A stretch of DNA of 64,000 nucleotides from Ascochyta rabiei (lineage: Eukaryota; Ascomycota; Dothideomycetes; Pleosporales; Didymellaceae): assembly GCF_004011695.2 (NCBI RefSeq), contig NC_082406.1, positions 124,001 through 188,000 on the forward strand, read 5' to 3'. A program made the translations under genes and the position numbers. Positions 32,433-43,315 of this stretch are shown here, piece by piece. Positions within the stretch are counted from its first letter, which is position 1; each line of letters opens with the position of its first letter. Under the pieces are notes generated by a model that did no database searches, had not been told where the DNA came from, and was given only the letters and a program-made list of their open reading frames with translations.

Positions 32433-33412
32433 ATGGCGACCACTGGGGATCAACTACCAGGCTGCACGGTAAGAAAATGGCCCATCACTCACGGAGCTCT
32501 ACTGACTTCAACAGATTCCCGATAGTTGTATGCTGCATCCGGGTCAAGGACTTGCGCGTCGAGATGCGTTCTGCGAGAACGACCTCAAATGCATCTGCAA
32601 GGCCGACAACCACCTTGGGAACAATAGCCTGTTCTCGAACGAGTGCCTGTTGAGAGAGTGCACCGATGGGCACGACCGCAAGCGTACGTGCATGTAGTCA
32701 ATCGAGTATTGGATGACGAAGGCTAATCTCTACAGTGTTCCTAAGGAATTGGCTGGAGTCGTGTCGACAGATTGGCAGGTCCGGCTGGGATGACATGCCG
32801 TGGGACTGGGAGCCATATCTCCCGAACGATGGCGAAGTGCTTCTTGGACCAACGACGCTCCTGAACGCTCCACCTGCGACTACACCCAGCACAGAGCCTT
32901 CATCTGTGTCTGTACTCACATCCACTGCGGCTGTTGCCACTTCGCTGCCTGAGGGTTCCTCGTCGACATTCAGCACGACAGCCTCCAGTAGTCTGGTAGA
33001 CACTTTCGACATCTTGTCGACGCCTACGACGAGCCTAGAGACAACCTCAAAAACATCACAGCCTGTCATGATCACCTCCCACACCCTGAGTCCCGGCGCA
33101 GTCGGCGGCATCGTGACCGGTATCCTACTGCTCGTTCTCTTTTTCGCCGGTCTGGGATTCTTCTACTGGAAGGCCAACAAGAAGGCGAAGGAGAAGAACA
33201 AGGAGGTCGCTATCTTGAGCGACAGAGTCAGTGGATGTGGCTTCCAAAGGCGCATCGACGAGCTTCTTGCTGAAAGCAATGGCTCCACTGGCACCATCTT
33301 GCGACACCATGTGCCGGCACCTGCAGAACTGGCTGGCGCGTCGGCTTCGACGGTGGGAGTGACGAGTGCGAGTAGTTCGGTGTACAGCGTTGACAGTGCT
33401 CGGGCTATGTGA
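32433..33412 (+). CDS. CFEM-domain single-pass membrane protein, family member B
   Basis: Exons 32433-32468, 32515-32683 and 32736-33412. The ectodomain has eight cysteines in CFEM order: PGCTIPDSC, AFCENDLKCIC, NECLLREC, ESCRQ. A Ser/Thr-rich stalk of about 100 residues follows, then one membrane helix (VGGIVTGILLLVLFFAGLGF), a basic stop-transfer KKAKEKNKE and a cytoplasmic tail of about 70 residues. CFEM domains are fungus-specific; known members bind haem or act as surface receptors or adhesins. The last exon is 677 nt, exactly as long as that of the paralogue at 34488, and intron phases (0, then 1) agree. No signal peptide follows ATG 32433, so the 5' end is probably incomplete. Confidence 0.72.
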
Positions 33413-34487
33413 GCAGATCTATGTACGGGGAGAAGAGAAAAGGCGAGAGTAATCTATAATACTATATTCGGTGGTGCAAGTGAATGGACTACATGGACAT
33501 AGACCAGGGAGCCAAGAGTGGAGGAGAAATTGCATTCCTTCCCGGCTACTTTAATGTATGATGATTCTAAGTCGTTCGACCTTTTGCTACACACGCAAGT
33601 ACGCATCCGTTGAACCCGTATTTACATCGCACAGCCACGACCGACTTTACTGCATCTGATGATCTACGATGGGCCACTTAGCAAAACGTAGGGATGAGTA
33701 AGGAGAGTCTACACTAAGTAGCCCTGTCGTTTTGGAAGGCTCTTTCTCAATTGTTCAGTAGCTACTCCTACACAATAGTGGAATCTCTCTGGCACAGCCA
33801 CCTCGCTTATCGTAAACTTGCAACCCCCCGGTGATAGCTCGAATCCTTCACCACAGCCAAGCAGCCCATCACGAACCATCGGGTACAGTACCACCCGCAA
33901 CAACGCCCCCACCAATCAGCCTCGGAACATTCCAGCGCCGCAACCGCAACCGCCACCCCCCTGCACCAAACCCCGCCGCAGCAAGACGCATGTCAAGGCT
34001 CTGGCAAGGCGGTGTTTGCTCCAGTCTCGGGAACTGAGACTGTGGCTGCATATCCCCGCTCTTGATTGGCTCCGCTGAGATACAAGGAGACGTCCTTCGC
34101 CGCGCCTCCCCAATCGCGGAGCCTGCGCTCTGCGAGCAGTTGCTGCATACAGAAGAATTGCATGCGGGAGAGCGGGTGTGACAGCTCGGGTGGAGGTGTT
34201 GGTTGAACAGAGTAGGAGCGGATAGTGCTATTGGACAACGAGAGTTAGAGATGGGCTTGGCTTAGGATTTGGTGGAACGCTCTCTAACGTACAGGATCCA
34301 CGGGAGTCAGTTGTGTGCGTGCTGGCTTGGTGTGTCTTGATGCTGGGCTTGGGCTCCTTTTTTTTGATTTCTTGGAGAATGAATGTGGCTTCAGATACCT
34401 ACACATATCCATATCCATATCCATACCCATACCCATACACACCCGCAGGACTCCATATCAGCCAGAGTTGCTCGCTCACTCGACGAT
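33413..34487. other. Intergenic, about 1.07 kb
   Basis: A hexamer repeat (CATATC, then CATACC) at about 34402-34440 lies some 50 bp before the next start codon. No gene is supported. Confidence 0.45.
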
Positions 34488-35532
34488 ATGCAACACGGCT
34501 TCTCAGTACTCCTTCTCTATCGCCTCTTGGGGACTTTTGTCGACTTGACCATCGCCCAGGCGACCTGTGTTCCTCTAAACAATTTGCAGATATTGCCTGA
34601 ATGCACCGTATGTATTCGTTTCCTGGTATTTCCGCAGTCTCTAATGTACCTAGGACGAATGTCTCAACACCCATACCAGGAAATGCGATAGAGAAGGGTG
34701 TTTGTGTGGAGACGACCTAATGTCCTGGTGTGAAACCAGAGAGGGACCTCAAATTTGGTTCGCTCAATATGGCTATTGTGTGCTAAAGGGATGTCCGGAT
34801 GATGGGGACATAGAATGTATGTTACTCTGATCATTCTGCTTGTATATACTGACAGGGATAGCTTTGATGGCCATATTCACGCTCCTATGCGAGGGCAGTG
34901 TTGGAGGTCCGTTAAACAACGATACTGTGCCGTTGCCGTTGGGTGACTATGCAGTAAAGAATACAGCTAAGACGACGGCTACACCAGCTTCCAGTCGTTC
35001 AGAAAGCCAGTCTTTGGCCACTTTGACTGGAGTCATTCCTGCTGGAACTGGAACAGTAGCATCCGGGTCGCTCTCTTCAAACACAGCCGTAACCGTGAGC
35101 GACAGCACAGTGACAGAATTGGACGACAAAGCTTCATCAATGTCGTCTGCAGTTAATACCGCCTCTTCTTCAAAGACAACTTCGGACGACCAGCCAGTTC
35201 TCAGCACAGCAGCCATCGCCGGCATAGCCGTGGGCGGCGCGGCCCTCCTTGCCCTCATCATCGGTGGTGCATTCTTCATTCTGCACCGCTACAAGCGCAA
35301 CAAGTCCACGAAGCTAGCCTCGCCACCAGTCTACGAGCCTGCTGACGAGAAGCACGCGTACGGAAAGCCAGAGCTAGACGGGCAGGCACTGGAATACCAG
35401 TACTCAGTAATGGGCGTGGGTGCACCAACGGAATATGCTGAGCTGGACGCAGGGGCTCCTGTGAGTCCAGGACGGCAATCAATACAACGGAGCGGACATG
35501 ATGAGAGGGCCAGGACTAGGCAAGACATCTGA
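34488..35532 (+). CDS. CFEM-like single-pass membrane protein, family member C
   Basis: Exons 34488-34607, 34654-34816 and 34856-35532; 319 residues. A hydrophobic leader (FSVLLLYRLLGTFVDLTIAQA) serves as signal peptide. The cysteine-rich ectodomain reads ATC, PECTDEC, KCDREGCLCGDD, WC, YCVLKGC, LLCEG. A Ser/Thr-rich stalk follows, then a membrane helix (AIAGIAVGGAALLALIIGG) and a basic, Tyr-containing tail (HRYKRNKSTK ... YEPADEKHAYG). Exon lengths and intron phases parallel the gene at 32433. The architecture suits a glycosylated surface receptor or sensor, with the tail facing the cytoplasm. No ligand can be read from the sequence. There are ten cysteines, two more than the CFEM minimum. 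Confidence 0.78.
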
Positions 35533-36357
35533 GCCGCCTGCAGCTTGTGTTGTGAGGGTTCGGGGGGGCATGTGTCAACTACAACGTAGTATCGTATACA
35601 TGGAGCCCAGGAAGAGACTGCGATTTTGTTGCATATCGATCAGCCAGATGAAAAGCCTACTGGTTGCAATCATAAAGCTTGCGTTGCTGGGGTCAGATCT
35701 TTTGCTATTCTTGTTGCTGTGAAGACCTCTGGTTGATCCCGCTCCATCTGGTGCGCCAGCTAGAGACAAGTAGACTTCAACGTCAACGGTCGTAATGGCT
35801 TGACACGTAGGCATCGGGGCTAACAGCGATTGCGCTGACGTCGTTGCGGGACGTTCGTATTGAAGCTCGGCGCCAACGCCGCTCGAAATCCCATGTTCAC
35901 GGCATTGCGGATCGGGCGGCTCTCCGGGTACCTGTCCATCAACCTAGCCATTGGATACGCCATTCTGTCTTCAGTATAGCAGCACGCGAGCTCTGACGAC
36001 GTATCTTTGACAACTTTCTTCGTTTCGATTCAAGCTCAAAAGCCGCACGCAGCAGATAACGATTGTTGCAAGACAAAGATGGCTCCTTTCGTACTTGCCG
36101 CGTTGACGTCACAGGAAGCTCCACTCGAGCGCCAAAACCATTGGCGCCTCCAAAATGTCGCCCTTGGCTCGACGAATACCTGAATGCTAACATTGGCACG
36201 GAGAATCGATTCGCTTCAGGTCGAGACTGACGGGGATAGGAATTAAGCCACGAACCTACAGTGAAGATCTCGCAGGCTTTTAACGCTTCTCCCTCAGCTC
36301 TCAGCTCTCGATCCTCAGCCCTCGATTCTCAGCTCTCGCCAACAACAAACACTCGCC
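35533..36357. other. Intergenic, about 820 bp
   Basis: No gene. Before the carrier gene, the repeated words CTCAGCTCTCG and CTCAGCCCTCG (about 36294-36340) form a short imperfect tandem repeat in the leader. Confidence 0.45.
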
Positions 36358-37865
36358 ATGAGCGGTATCGTCCAACCTCTTGTGGGAGGCATCCAGGCTA
36401 CGGTCTCTGTCATTCTCACCATCAGCTTCGGAGTAGCTTTCTCTCAGTTCGGCCTACTGGATGCCGATGCAGCAAGCAAAATCTCCAAGACTTCTGTCAA
36501 GGTCTTGCTGCCGTGCCTATTGATCAACAATCTGGGCGAAAACTTGAATCCTGAGACAGCACATGAATACGTCCCTATTATACGTAAGTTTCCTTGACTA
36601 TATTCAAGGGTGCAATGTCTCGTGCTAACAACACGACTAGTCTGGGCTATTGTTTACAATGTCCTCTCTATCTTCCTTGGTCGCGTGCTCTGTAAAGTGT
36701 TCAACCTCCCACGATGGACCATTCCCGCGATCGCCTTCAACAACACTACGTCGCTTCCACTACTTCTTATCCAATCGCTGGAGACGACTGGTATTCTCAG
36801 TCCTCTTGTGTCGTCTGGCGAGAAAACATCCGAAGCAGTGTCACGTGCACGAACTTACTTCCTGGTCTCGGCGGTTGTGTCGCATGCTCTCACTTTTGGC
36901 ATTGGTCCTAGTGAGCTGAATGGTGACAACGAGGATGGCCCTGAAGACAGCAACGAACAGCAGAATGGAAACGCAAACGATGTGCAGGGCGACGGTGCGC
37001 CTCGCCAGCGGTACCGCGATGACCCAGAGGCGCAAGAAGATGATAACGAAAATGAGGACGATGACAACGAGTCTTCAGACTCTGCGCCTGAAACCTCCCT
37101 CCTCCCTCGTGCAGTCAGACATCGCCTGCACAGGACGAACAAGCATACCCACAGCATCGTGAACAGCTCCATGGACAAGCTCCCATCGTTTCTCCAGACA
37201 GCTATCACCGCAGTGTACAATTTCATGACGCCCCCTCTGATTGGAGCCATTCTTGGAGCAGTCATTGGTCTCGCTCCTCCCCTGCACAAGCTCTTCTTCG
37301 CAGATAGCAATGAGGGCGGCTACCTCAACGCCTGGCTCACCCAGAGTATCAAGAATATCGGCCAGCTTTTCGTTACGCTGCAGGTCGTAGTCGTGGGCGT
37401 GAAGCTTGCGCAGGCACTGCGTAAAGAGAAACGCGGAGAAAACACAGGGACACTGAACTGGACACCCATTGCCATTGTCACTGTTGTCAGATATTTCATC
37501 TGGCCGGCGTAAGTCACCTACCATCACTCTTCGTGCAAGACAGCTAACAGCAAGCAGTATCAGCGTGGCTCTGGTATATGCGCTAGCCGCGAAAACCTCA
37601 TGGCTGCCCCAAAATCCTATGCTGTGGTTCGTCATGATGTTGATGCCTGCCGGACCGAGTGCCATGAAGGTCATGGTACTCGCTGACGTGTCAGACGCCG
37701 AGCACGAAGACAAGATGATCATTGCGAAGTTTTTAGCTGTCAGTATTACTCCCACGGCCCTCGTGCGAACATTTACTAATGTGTGGCCAGATCGTTTACG
37801 CAATCTCGCCTCTGATGACGTTGAGCGTTATTGGCGCTCTGCAGGCTTGCAACGCTGCTATGTAG
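36358..37865 (+). CDS. Auxin-efflux-carrier-like (PIN/PILS, Mem_trans family) membrane transporter
   Basis: Four exons: 36358-36583, 36641-37508, 37558-37738 and 37791-37865; 449 residues. Two hydrophobic halves flank a long acidic cytosolic loop (EDGPEDSNEQQNG ... QEDDNENEDDDNESSD). Conserved family sequence includes KVLLPCLLINNLGENL, LPRWTIPAIAFNNTTSLPLL, YNFMTPPLIGAILGAVIGL and NPMLWFVMMLMPAGPSAM, with the final helix IVYAISPLMTLSVIGALQA supplied by the last exon. Fungal members are ER-membrane transporters of uncertain substrate; indole compounds are possible. The last exon replaces a spurious continuation of the frame through a GTCAGT donor. Confidence 0.92.
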
Positions 37866-38548
37866 ATTGATCATGATCATGATCATAATGCCATCTCACC
37901 ATCGCTTGGCGTTCACGGGATGAGAGACGGGGCAATACACCATACGAACAGCTTGGCAGTTCAGCGTAGAATTCATGTACACGACGACACAGATGAACCC
38001 AAGTGGCATAGCAGCATCTTGTCCCTGTCCTTGTGATGCCAAATCATTGGCGAACGGCCAGAGGATGACGTATGGAGGATCTGCGTTGGATTTATCAATC
38101 TGCTTACGATCTCGGTTCGGTAAAGCCATGGTTGGCGGCTACGCGAATCTTACTGTTCAGGGATTGCGAGGCATGAAGTCCGAGTGAAGAGGTGCCGATC
38201 GCGCGCTTGTTGTTAAAGGCCACCATAACGAGCTGAAGAAACCTCGAAGCATTGTCACAATCACGGTGTTTCTAGTATACTACTAGTAGAACACTTAGTC
38301 TGTAACCAATTGGCGGCATGCGATCGCTTAGGTGGACCAGCAAACATCTGAACTCATGGTGAAAGCAATGCTCACGAAGCCGGTCGTAAGAAGCCGACCA
38401 GGGCAACCAGCACATGATGGAATGAGGGGAACGATGTTTCCCAGCGTGAGTGGCGCAATATGCAGTTTAGTTCGCAGCAAGCGGGGGTTTTAGACCTAGT
38501 TCGCTCAAAGCAAGGAAATAATTCCTGGGAGTTGTACACTTCTGATAT
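37866..38548. other. Intergenic between convergent genes, about 680 bp
   Basis: A GATCAT palindromic stretch (TTGATCATGATCATGATCAT) lies right after the carrier stop. No other feature seen. Confidence 0.45.
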
Positions 38549-39744
38549 TCACAACGGCCTTACAAAGTCGTCACTGCTCAGTATCTCGCGAACGTCTTCG
38601 CTCTGTACCGGCGTTTTGGGAGGGGCGCCTAGCGAAAGGTCCACTAGTCCATCTGCAGGTGGTGAAAACTGACGTAGCTTTACACCACTCTCAGCAAAGA
38701 TGCGGGCCGTCTGGTCGTCCACAAGGTAGCCCTGATTATACACGACTTCACTAATGCCGACCTGCGTGATCTTGACGCTGCATGTCAAACACGGGCAGGT
38801 GTTGCAGTAGAGAATCGCCGATTCGCCGATGCGATCTCGTCCAGCTTCGAGAAGAGCGTTCTCTTCGGCGTGTAGGCACAGACACGTGGATAAACCTACG
38901 CCCCCTTTTGCGGCGTTGTTGCATCGTGGGCCTGCAGCTGATCAGTCGTGTTTTCATCTCCAACGACCGCATGAACGTACATCCACCCTCGTTGCAGTTG
39001 GTCATGCCCCTTGGCGTGCCGTTGTAGCCAGTGCTGATGACTCGTTTCTCCCTGACAACAACGCAGCCGACCCGCCGCTTCATGCAGTTGCTTCGCAATG
39101 CTGCAAGATCCGCCAGCTGCATAAAGTACTGGTCCCAGCTGGGGCGGAGTCGTGCTTCGTCCGTGAGGTTCAGTGAGCGTACGGCGTCTCGCAGCGAGGC
39201 AATCGACGTGGTGGAGTTCAGCAGCTTGAGCTGTGCTCGTTGGAACAGAGCGCTGAGACCGGTGCGTTGGGCGAAGAGGTGGGCATCGTTGCGCAGGACG
39301 AAGTCTTGGAGCGTGGGAGGTGTGAGGCTGTCGACGGCACAGCGGTCCTTGAAGCGCTGCCAGCGTACGCTGACGGGTGCGTCGACGCTGATGAAGAGGA
39401 AGAAGGGGCGTCGAAGGAGTGCGTCAAGCACCTTGTCGTCCCAGATGTCAGTCGTGACCCATCGTTCTCTCCATCTGAGGGTGACGAATTCGAGCAGAGC
39501 GTCGACATGTGCAAATGTGTGCTCGATGGCCGTAGAGGCTGATGGAGAGGGGACGTGTGCGTCAGATGCCGACTTTTCGACGATGGGTGTGGCAGCGGTG
39601 CGGGCTAGACGGAGGCGCTTGAAGCCATGCTCGTCGATGAGGTAGGAAGCTATCGATGACTTGCCCGCGCAAATTCCTGGGCGACGTCAGCGGCTGCTCG
39701 GCGTGGCCAGCTGGGCGCTTGCCTCCACACAGTCCAATAAGCAT
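38549..39744 (-). CDS. DCD1: Deoxycytidylate (dCMP) deaminase with N-terminal P-loop domain
   Basis: Three exons: 39744-39723, 39676-38981 and 38931-38549; 366 residues. The first intron (39722-39677) starts with GC: GGAG/GCAAGC ... CCCAG. Splicing there creates the Walker A motif in LCGGICAGKSS, the nucleotide-kinase-like N-terminal domain also seen in yeast Dcd1. The deaminase half has the zinc ligands in CLHAEENALLEAG and CNTCPCLTC, and the substrate part GYNGTPRGMTNCNEGGCPRC, which spans the second intron. The enzyme converts dCMP to dUMP, supplying thymidylate synthase, and is normally inhibited by dTTP and activated by dCTP. Confidence 0.95.
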
Positions 39745-40235
39745 AACGGCCGCTTGGCACAAGAAAGCACGACAACAGATTGCTGGTGTATCTTCGAGAT
39801 GGCCAACAGTGGACACAGCGCAGACGTGGAGGGTGGAGGGTGGAGCGTGTCCTAGCGCGTCCTAGCGCGTCAGCAGCTGCAGGCACGCGTCGAGCCGCCG
39901 CCCCACTTCTGGGCCTCGGGGCGGGGCAGCGAGCTCAGGTGCCAGGTGCGTCGCAGCTGCAAGACATTCAAGACACCGCCCACCAGGCCAACGAACGGTG
40001 CCTGGCAACCTGACCACTCTCCTAGCACCTAGCACCCACACACCCACACACCCACACACCCACGCACCCACGCACCCACGCAACCATAGCGCTCACGTGC
40101 ACTGCTTTGTAACCAGCGTCGATACTTGTGACTCCCCTCTGCTCTCTGCTCTCTGCCCTCTCTTGCACATACACACCCATACACCGTGATCGTAATCGCA
40201 GCACCAGAAGTGCTCCGCCCGCGCTAATCCCCACC
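39745..40235. other. Divergent promoter region between DCD1 and ATG7
   Basis: 490 bp with a CACCCACACA-type repeat at about 40034-40082 and short GTCCTAGC repeats at 39847-39866. No gene. Confidence 0.5.
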
Positions 40236-42572
40236 ATGGCGACGCTCAAGTTCGCACCCTGGCAGAGCGACGTCGACGTGCAGTTTTATGCAGCGCTTGC
40301 GCATATCAAGATCAACCATGACAAGCTCGACGACTCGGCGCGCAAGGTGCTCGGCTTGTACGAGACTCGCCCGGGCGACCACGCCTCGCGCTCCATGCGC
40401 ATACAGATACACCCCAATGCGCTGACATCAGACGAGTGCGTCCTTCCGCTCCAGTCCCGTATGCGGCCGCGCTGATCCAAGGGAACCGTAGCACTCCGCC
40501 CAACCACTGCCGCGCCGAGGGCATCATCAAGAACTGCAACACCATAGAGGACTACAAGAACCTCGATCGCACAGCCACACTCGACAGATGCGCTCAGACA
40601 GTGCGCCACATCCCCGGCGTCATCTGCTCCAGCTAACCGATACGCGCAGATATGGGACGCCATCCACGACGGCTCCATCTACGAGTGTCCCTCTCTCCTG
40701 TCCTCCTTCACAGCCATCATCTTTGCGAACCTGAAAAAGTACAAGTTCACCTACCACTTCGGCTTCCCTGCCATACAGTCCGACCCCCAGTGGAAGCAGG
40801 TTGGTGACACGAGCAAGCTGAGCGCAAGCGAGACCACACACCTGGTGGATGCAGTGCAGACCTTCAAGTACAGCAACGACGTACGGCAAAGGGGCTTCTT
40901 CATCGCCAAGCGCGTCCATGGCGGCGGCGAGGTAGATGACGCCCCAAAGACACCGGTCACGCCAGTCACACCGGTCACGCCAGCGGAAGAGATAGGCTAC
41001 AAGTGGGTGGTTGGAAAACTGGGCGCGTACGAGAAGGGCTTCTTCGATGACGTGGACAGCCAGGACCGCTTCATAGGCTTTTCAGATCCCTCGACCTACA
41101 CAGACAACCCGGGGTGGCCGCTGAGGAATCTGCTCATCCTTATAAGACATCGCTGGCGGTTGAACGACGCACAGATCATATGCTACCGCGACACTCACCT
41201 ACGGAGAGACCAACCGAACTCCCTCATACTTCAGATCAAATCAGATCCCATCGCCGAGGTCTCAACCACAGCGACTGAGGGACCGAGTGCTCGTCCCAAT
41301 GCACCAACGCTGCCCAAAGTCACTGGCTGGGAGCGCACAGAGGCTGGCAAGCTGACATCGCGCAACGTCGACCTCTCCGAGTACATGGACGAGCGGAAGC
41401 TGGCAGACCAGGCTGTCGATCTCAATCTGAAGCTCATCAAGTGGCGCATAGCGCCCAACATCGACCTGGATGTCATCAAGAACTGCAAATGCTTGCTGCT
41501 CGGAGCCGGCACGTTGGGATCGTACGTCTCCCGAACACTGATGGGCTGGGGCGTCCGGAAGATCACGTTCATCGACAACGCAAACGTCAGCTTCTCGAAC
41601 CCCGTCCGACAGCCTCTGTTCAACTTCAAAGACTGTCTCCAAGGCGGCGCGAAGAAGGCAGAGCGCGCCGCCGAAGCACTTGAGGAGATCTACCCCGGTG
41701 TCGACGCACAGGGGCACGTCATGGAAGTGCCTATGCTCGGGCACCCCATCACAGACCAGACCAAGACGAAGGAGCACTTTGACAAACTGCAGAAACTCAT
41801 CGCCGAACACGACGCCATCTTCCTGCTCATGGACACACGAGAGAGCAGATGGCTACCCACCGTCATGGGCAAGTCGGCCGGCAAAATCGTCCTCAACGCC
41901 GCCCTCGGCTTCGACACGTTCGTCGTCATGCGCCACGGCCTGAAGCCCACGCAGGATGGGCAAGTAGAACTCGGCTGCTACTTCTGCAACGACGTCGTTG
42001 CGCCCGCAGACGTGAGTGCTCCCTCCCCTCCAAGCGTCCATGCTTGCTAACACGAACGAATGCAGTCCCTCAGCAATGCAACCCTCGACCAACAATGCAC
42101 CGTCACGCGCCCAGGAATCGCCCCGCTAGCATCGAGCCTGCTAGTCGAGCTCCTGGTTTCCATCCTCCAACACCCCTACAAATCCCTAGCCCCTGCTCCT
42201 TCGACCACCAAACCCACTCCCACATCCACGTCCACTCCAGCAGCAGCAGCCTCCCACCCCTCCCTCCCACCGCCCTTTGTCCACCCCCTCGGCACCATTC
42301 CGCACACCATCCGCGGCTACCTCTCCACCTTTACGAACCTGCAGGTCGCGGGCCAGCCGTACGACTGCTGCTCCGCGTGCAGCGCCACAGTGCTAGAGGC
42401 GTACGAGGCAGACCCGTGGGGGTTTGTGCAGCGGGCGCTGGACGAGCGGGGGTGGGTGGAGGAGATGAGCGGGCTGAAGGAGGTGCAGCGGCGTGCGGAC
42501 GAGGCGGCGGGAGACGTGGAGTGGGACAGCGAGGGCGAGGGCGGGTTGGACGACGAGGGCGAGATGTTGTAG
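40236..42572 (+). CDS. ATG7: Autophagy E1-like activating enzyme Atg7
   Basis: Four exons: 40236-40435, 40492-40600, 40650-42011 and 42066-42572; 725 residues, close to the family length. The N-terminal domain ([13 protein letters not shown] ... HNALTSDD, then the [13 protein letters not shown] block) binds Atg3/Atg10. The C-terminal adenylation domain has [20 protein letters not shown] (about 384), the [18 protein letters not shown] metal/ATP segment, and the catalytic cysteine in [11 protein letters not shown] (about 568). The tail is acidic ([14 protein letters not shown]). Atg7 activates Atg8 and Atg12. The first intron needs a GTGCGT donor; the in-frame alternative would insert unrelated residues before HCRAEG. 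A 25-residue Ser/Thr/Pro/Ala insert lies after ILQHPYK. Confidence 0.95.
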
Positions 42573-43315
42573 CAGACACACCCAACAAAGCTCGTGCAGG
42601 TTCTATATGCATATATATACATTGTCTACTAGCAATCACAGAGTTGGCCACTCTTTTGTCCCGAGGAGGTTGCTTGTGCGAGATGTCCTGGTTCTCAACA
42701 CCTGTATACTTGTATCAGCTTCTGAATGGTAAATACAGATCTGCGTGAGTTGGGCTGTAGAGGGGAAAGTTTGGACTCGGGGAGTTCCTTGCACGGTGGT
42801 AAGGTAGACTATTCATCGTCTCTGACGCGTGTGATGGAGAATCTCGTGTAGTAGTAGGTAGTAAGGTTACAGATCTATTACAACTAAAGAAAGAGACTAT
42901 TATTATCTCTAATATATATAATAGAGAATCTTATATAGTAGTAGGTAGTAAGGTTACCTATCCATTATAACTAAAGAAAGAGACTATTATTATCTCTAAT
43001 ATATAATAGAGAATCTTAGGTAGTAGTAGGTAGTAAGGTTGCCTATCTATTATAACTAAAGAAAGAGACTATTATTATCTCTAATGTGTAATAGAATCTC
43101 AGGTAGTAGTAGGTAGTGAGGTTGCATCCGTTGTAAAGAAAGATAGACACGAGGCCAGGTGGAGAAGCTCAACGTTAGCGTGCACGCGAGGAGGGTTCTG
43201 ATTGGTTTCAGTTCATCTGGCTTGTACTTGATCATGTTCATTATGCGGGCTGTGCCGTCTATGCTATGCGTGTAGAGTACACAGTCCAGGTGGCCTCATT
43301 CTCTGCACGCACGAG
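42573..43315. other. Intergenic between convergent ATG7 and RPN6
   Basis: Contains the 83-87 bp tandem array listed separately. No gene. Confidence 0.5.
42820..43150. repeat. Tandem array, about four units of 83-87 bp, AT-shifted inside
   Basis: The word AGTAGTAGGTAGTAAGG begins at 42850, 42937 and 43022, and in variant form at 43105. The two inner spacers are almost pure AT (ATATATAATAGAGAATCTTA), while the outer borders keep CG-containing versions (GACGCGTGTGATGGAGAATC and GCATCCGTTG), as expected of RIP-type transitions acting inward. Confidence 0.85.

Noticed and set aside
40436..40491. Coding reading of the segment before HCRAEG in ATG7
   Set aside because: The frame that stays open there (YAAALIQGN) needs a 15-19 nt intron. 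A standard 56-bp GTGCGT...CGTAG intron joins the conserved blocks directly.
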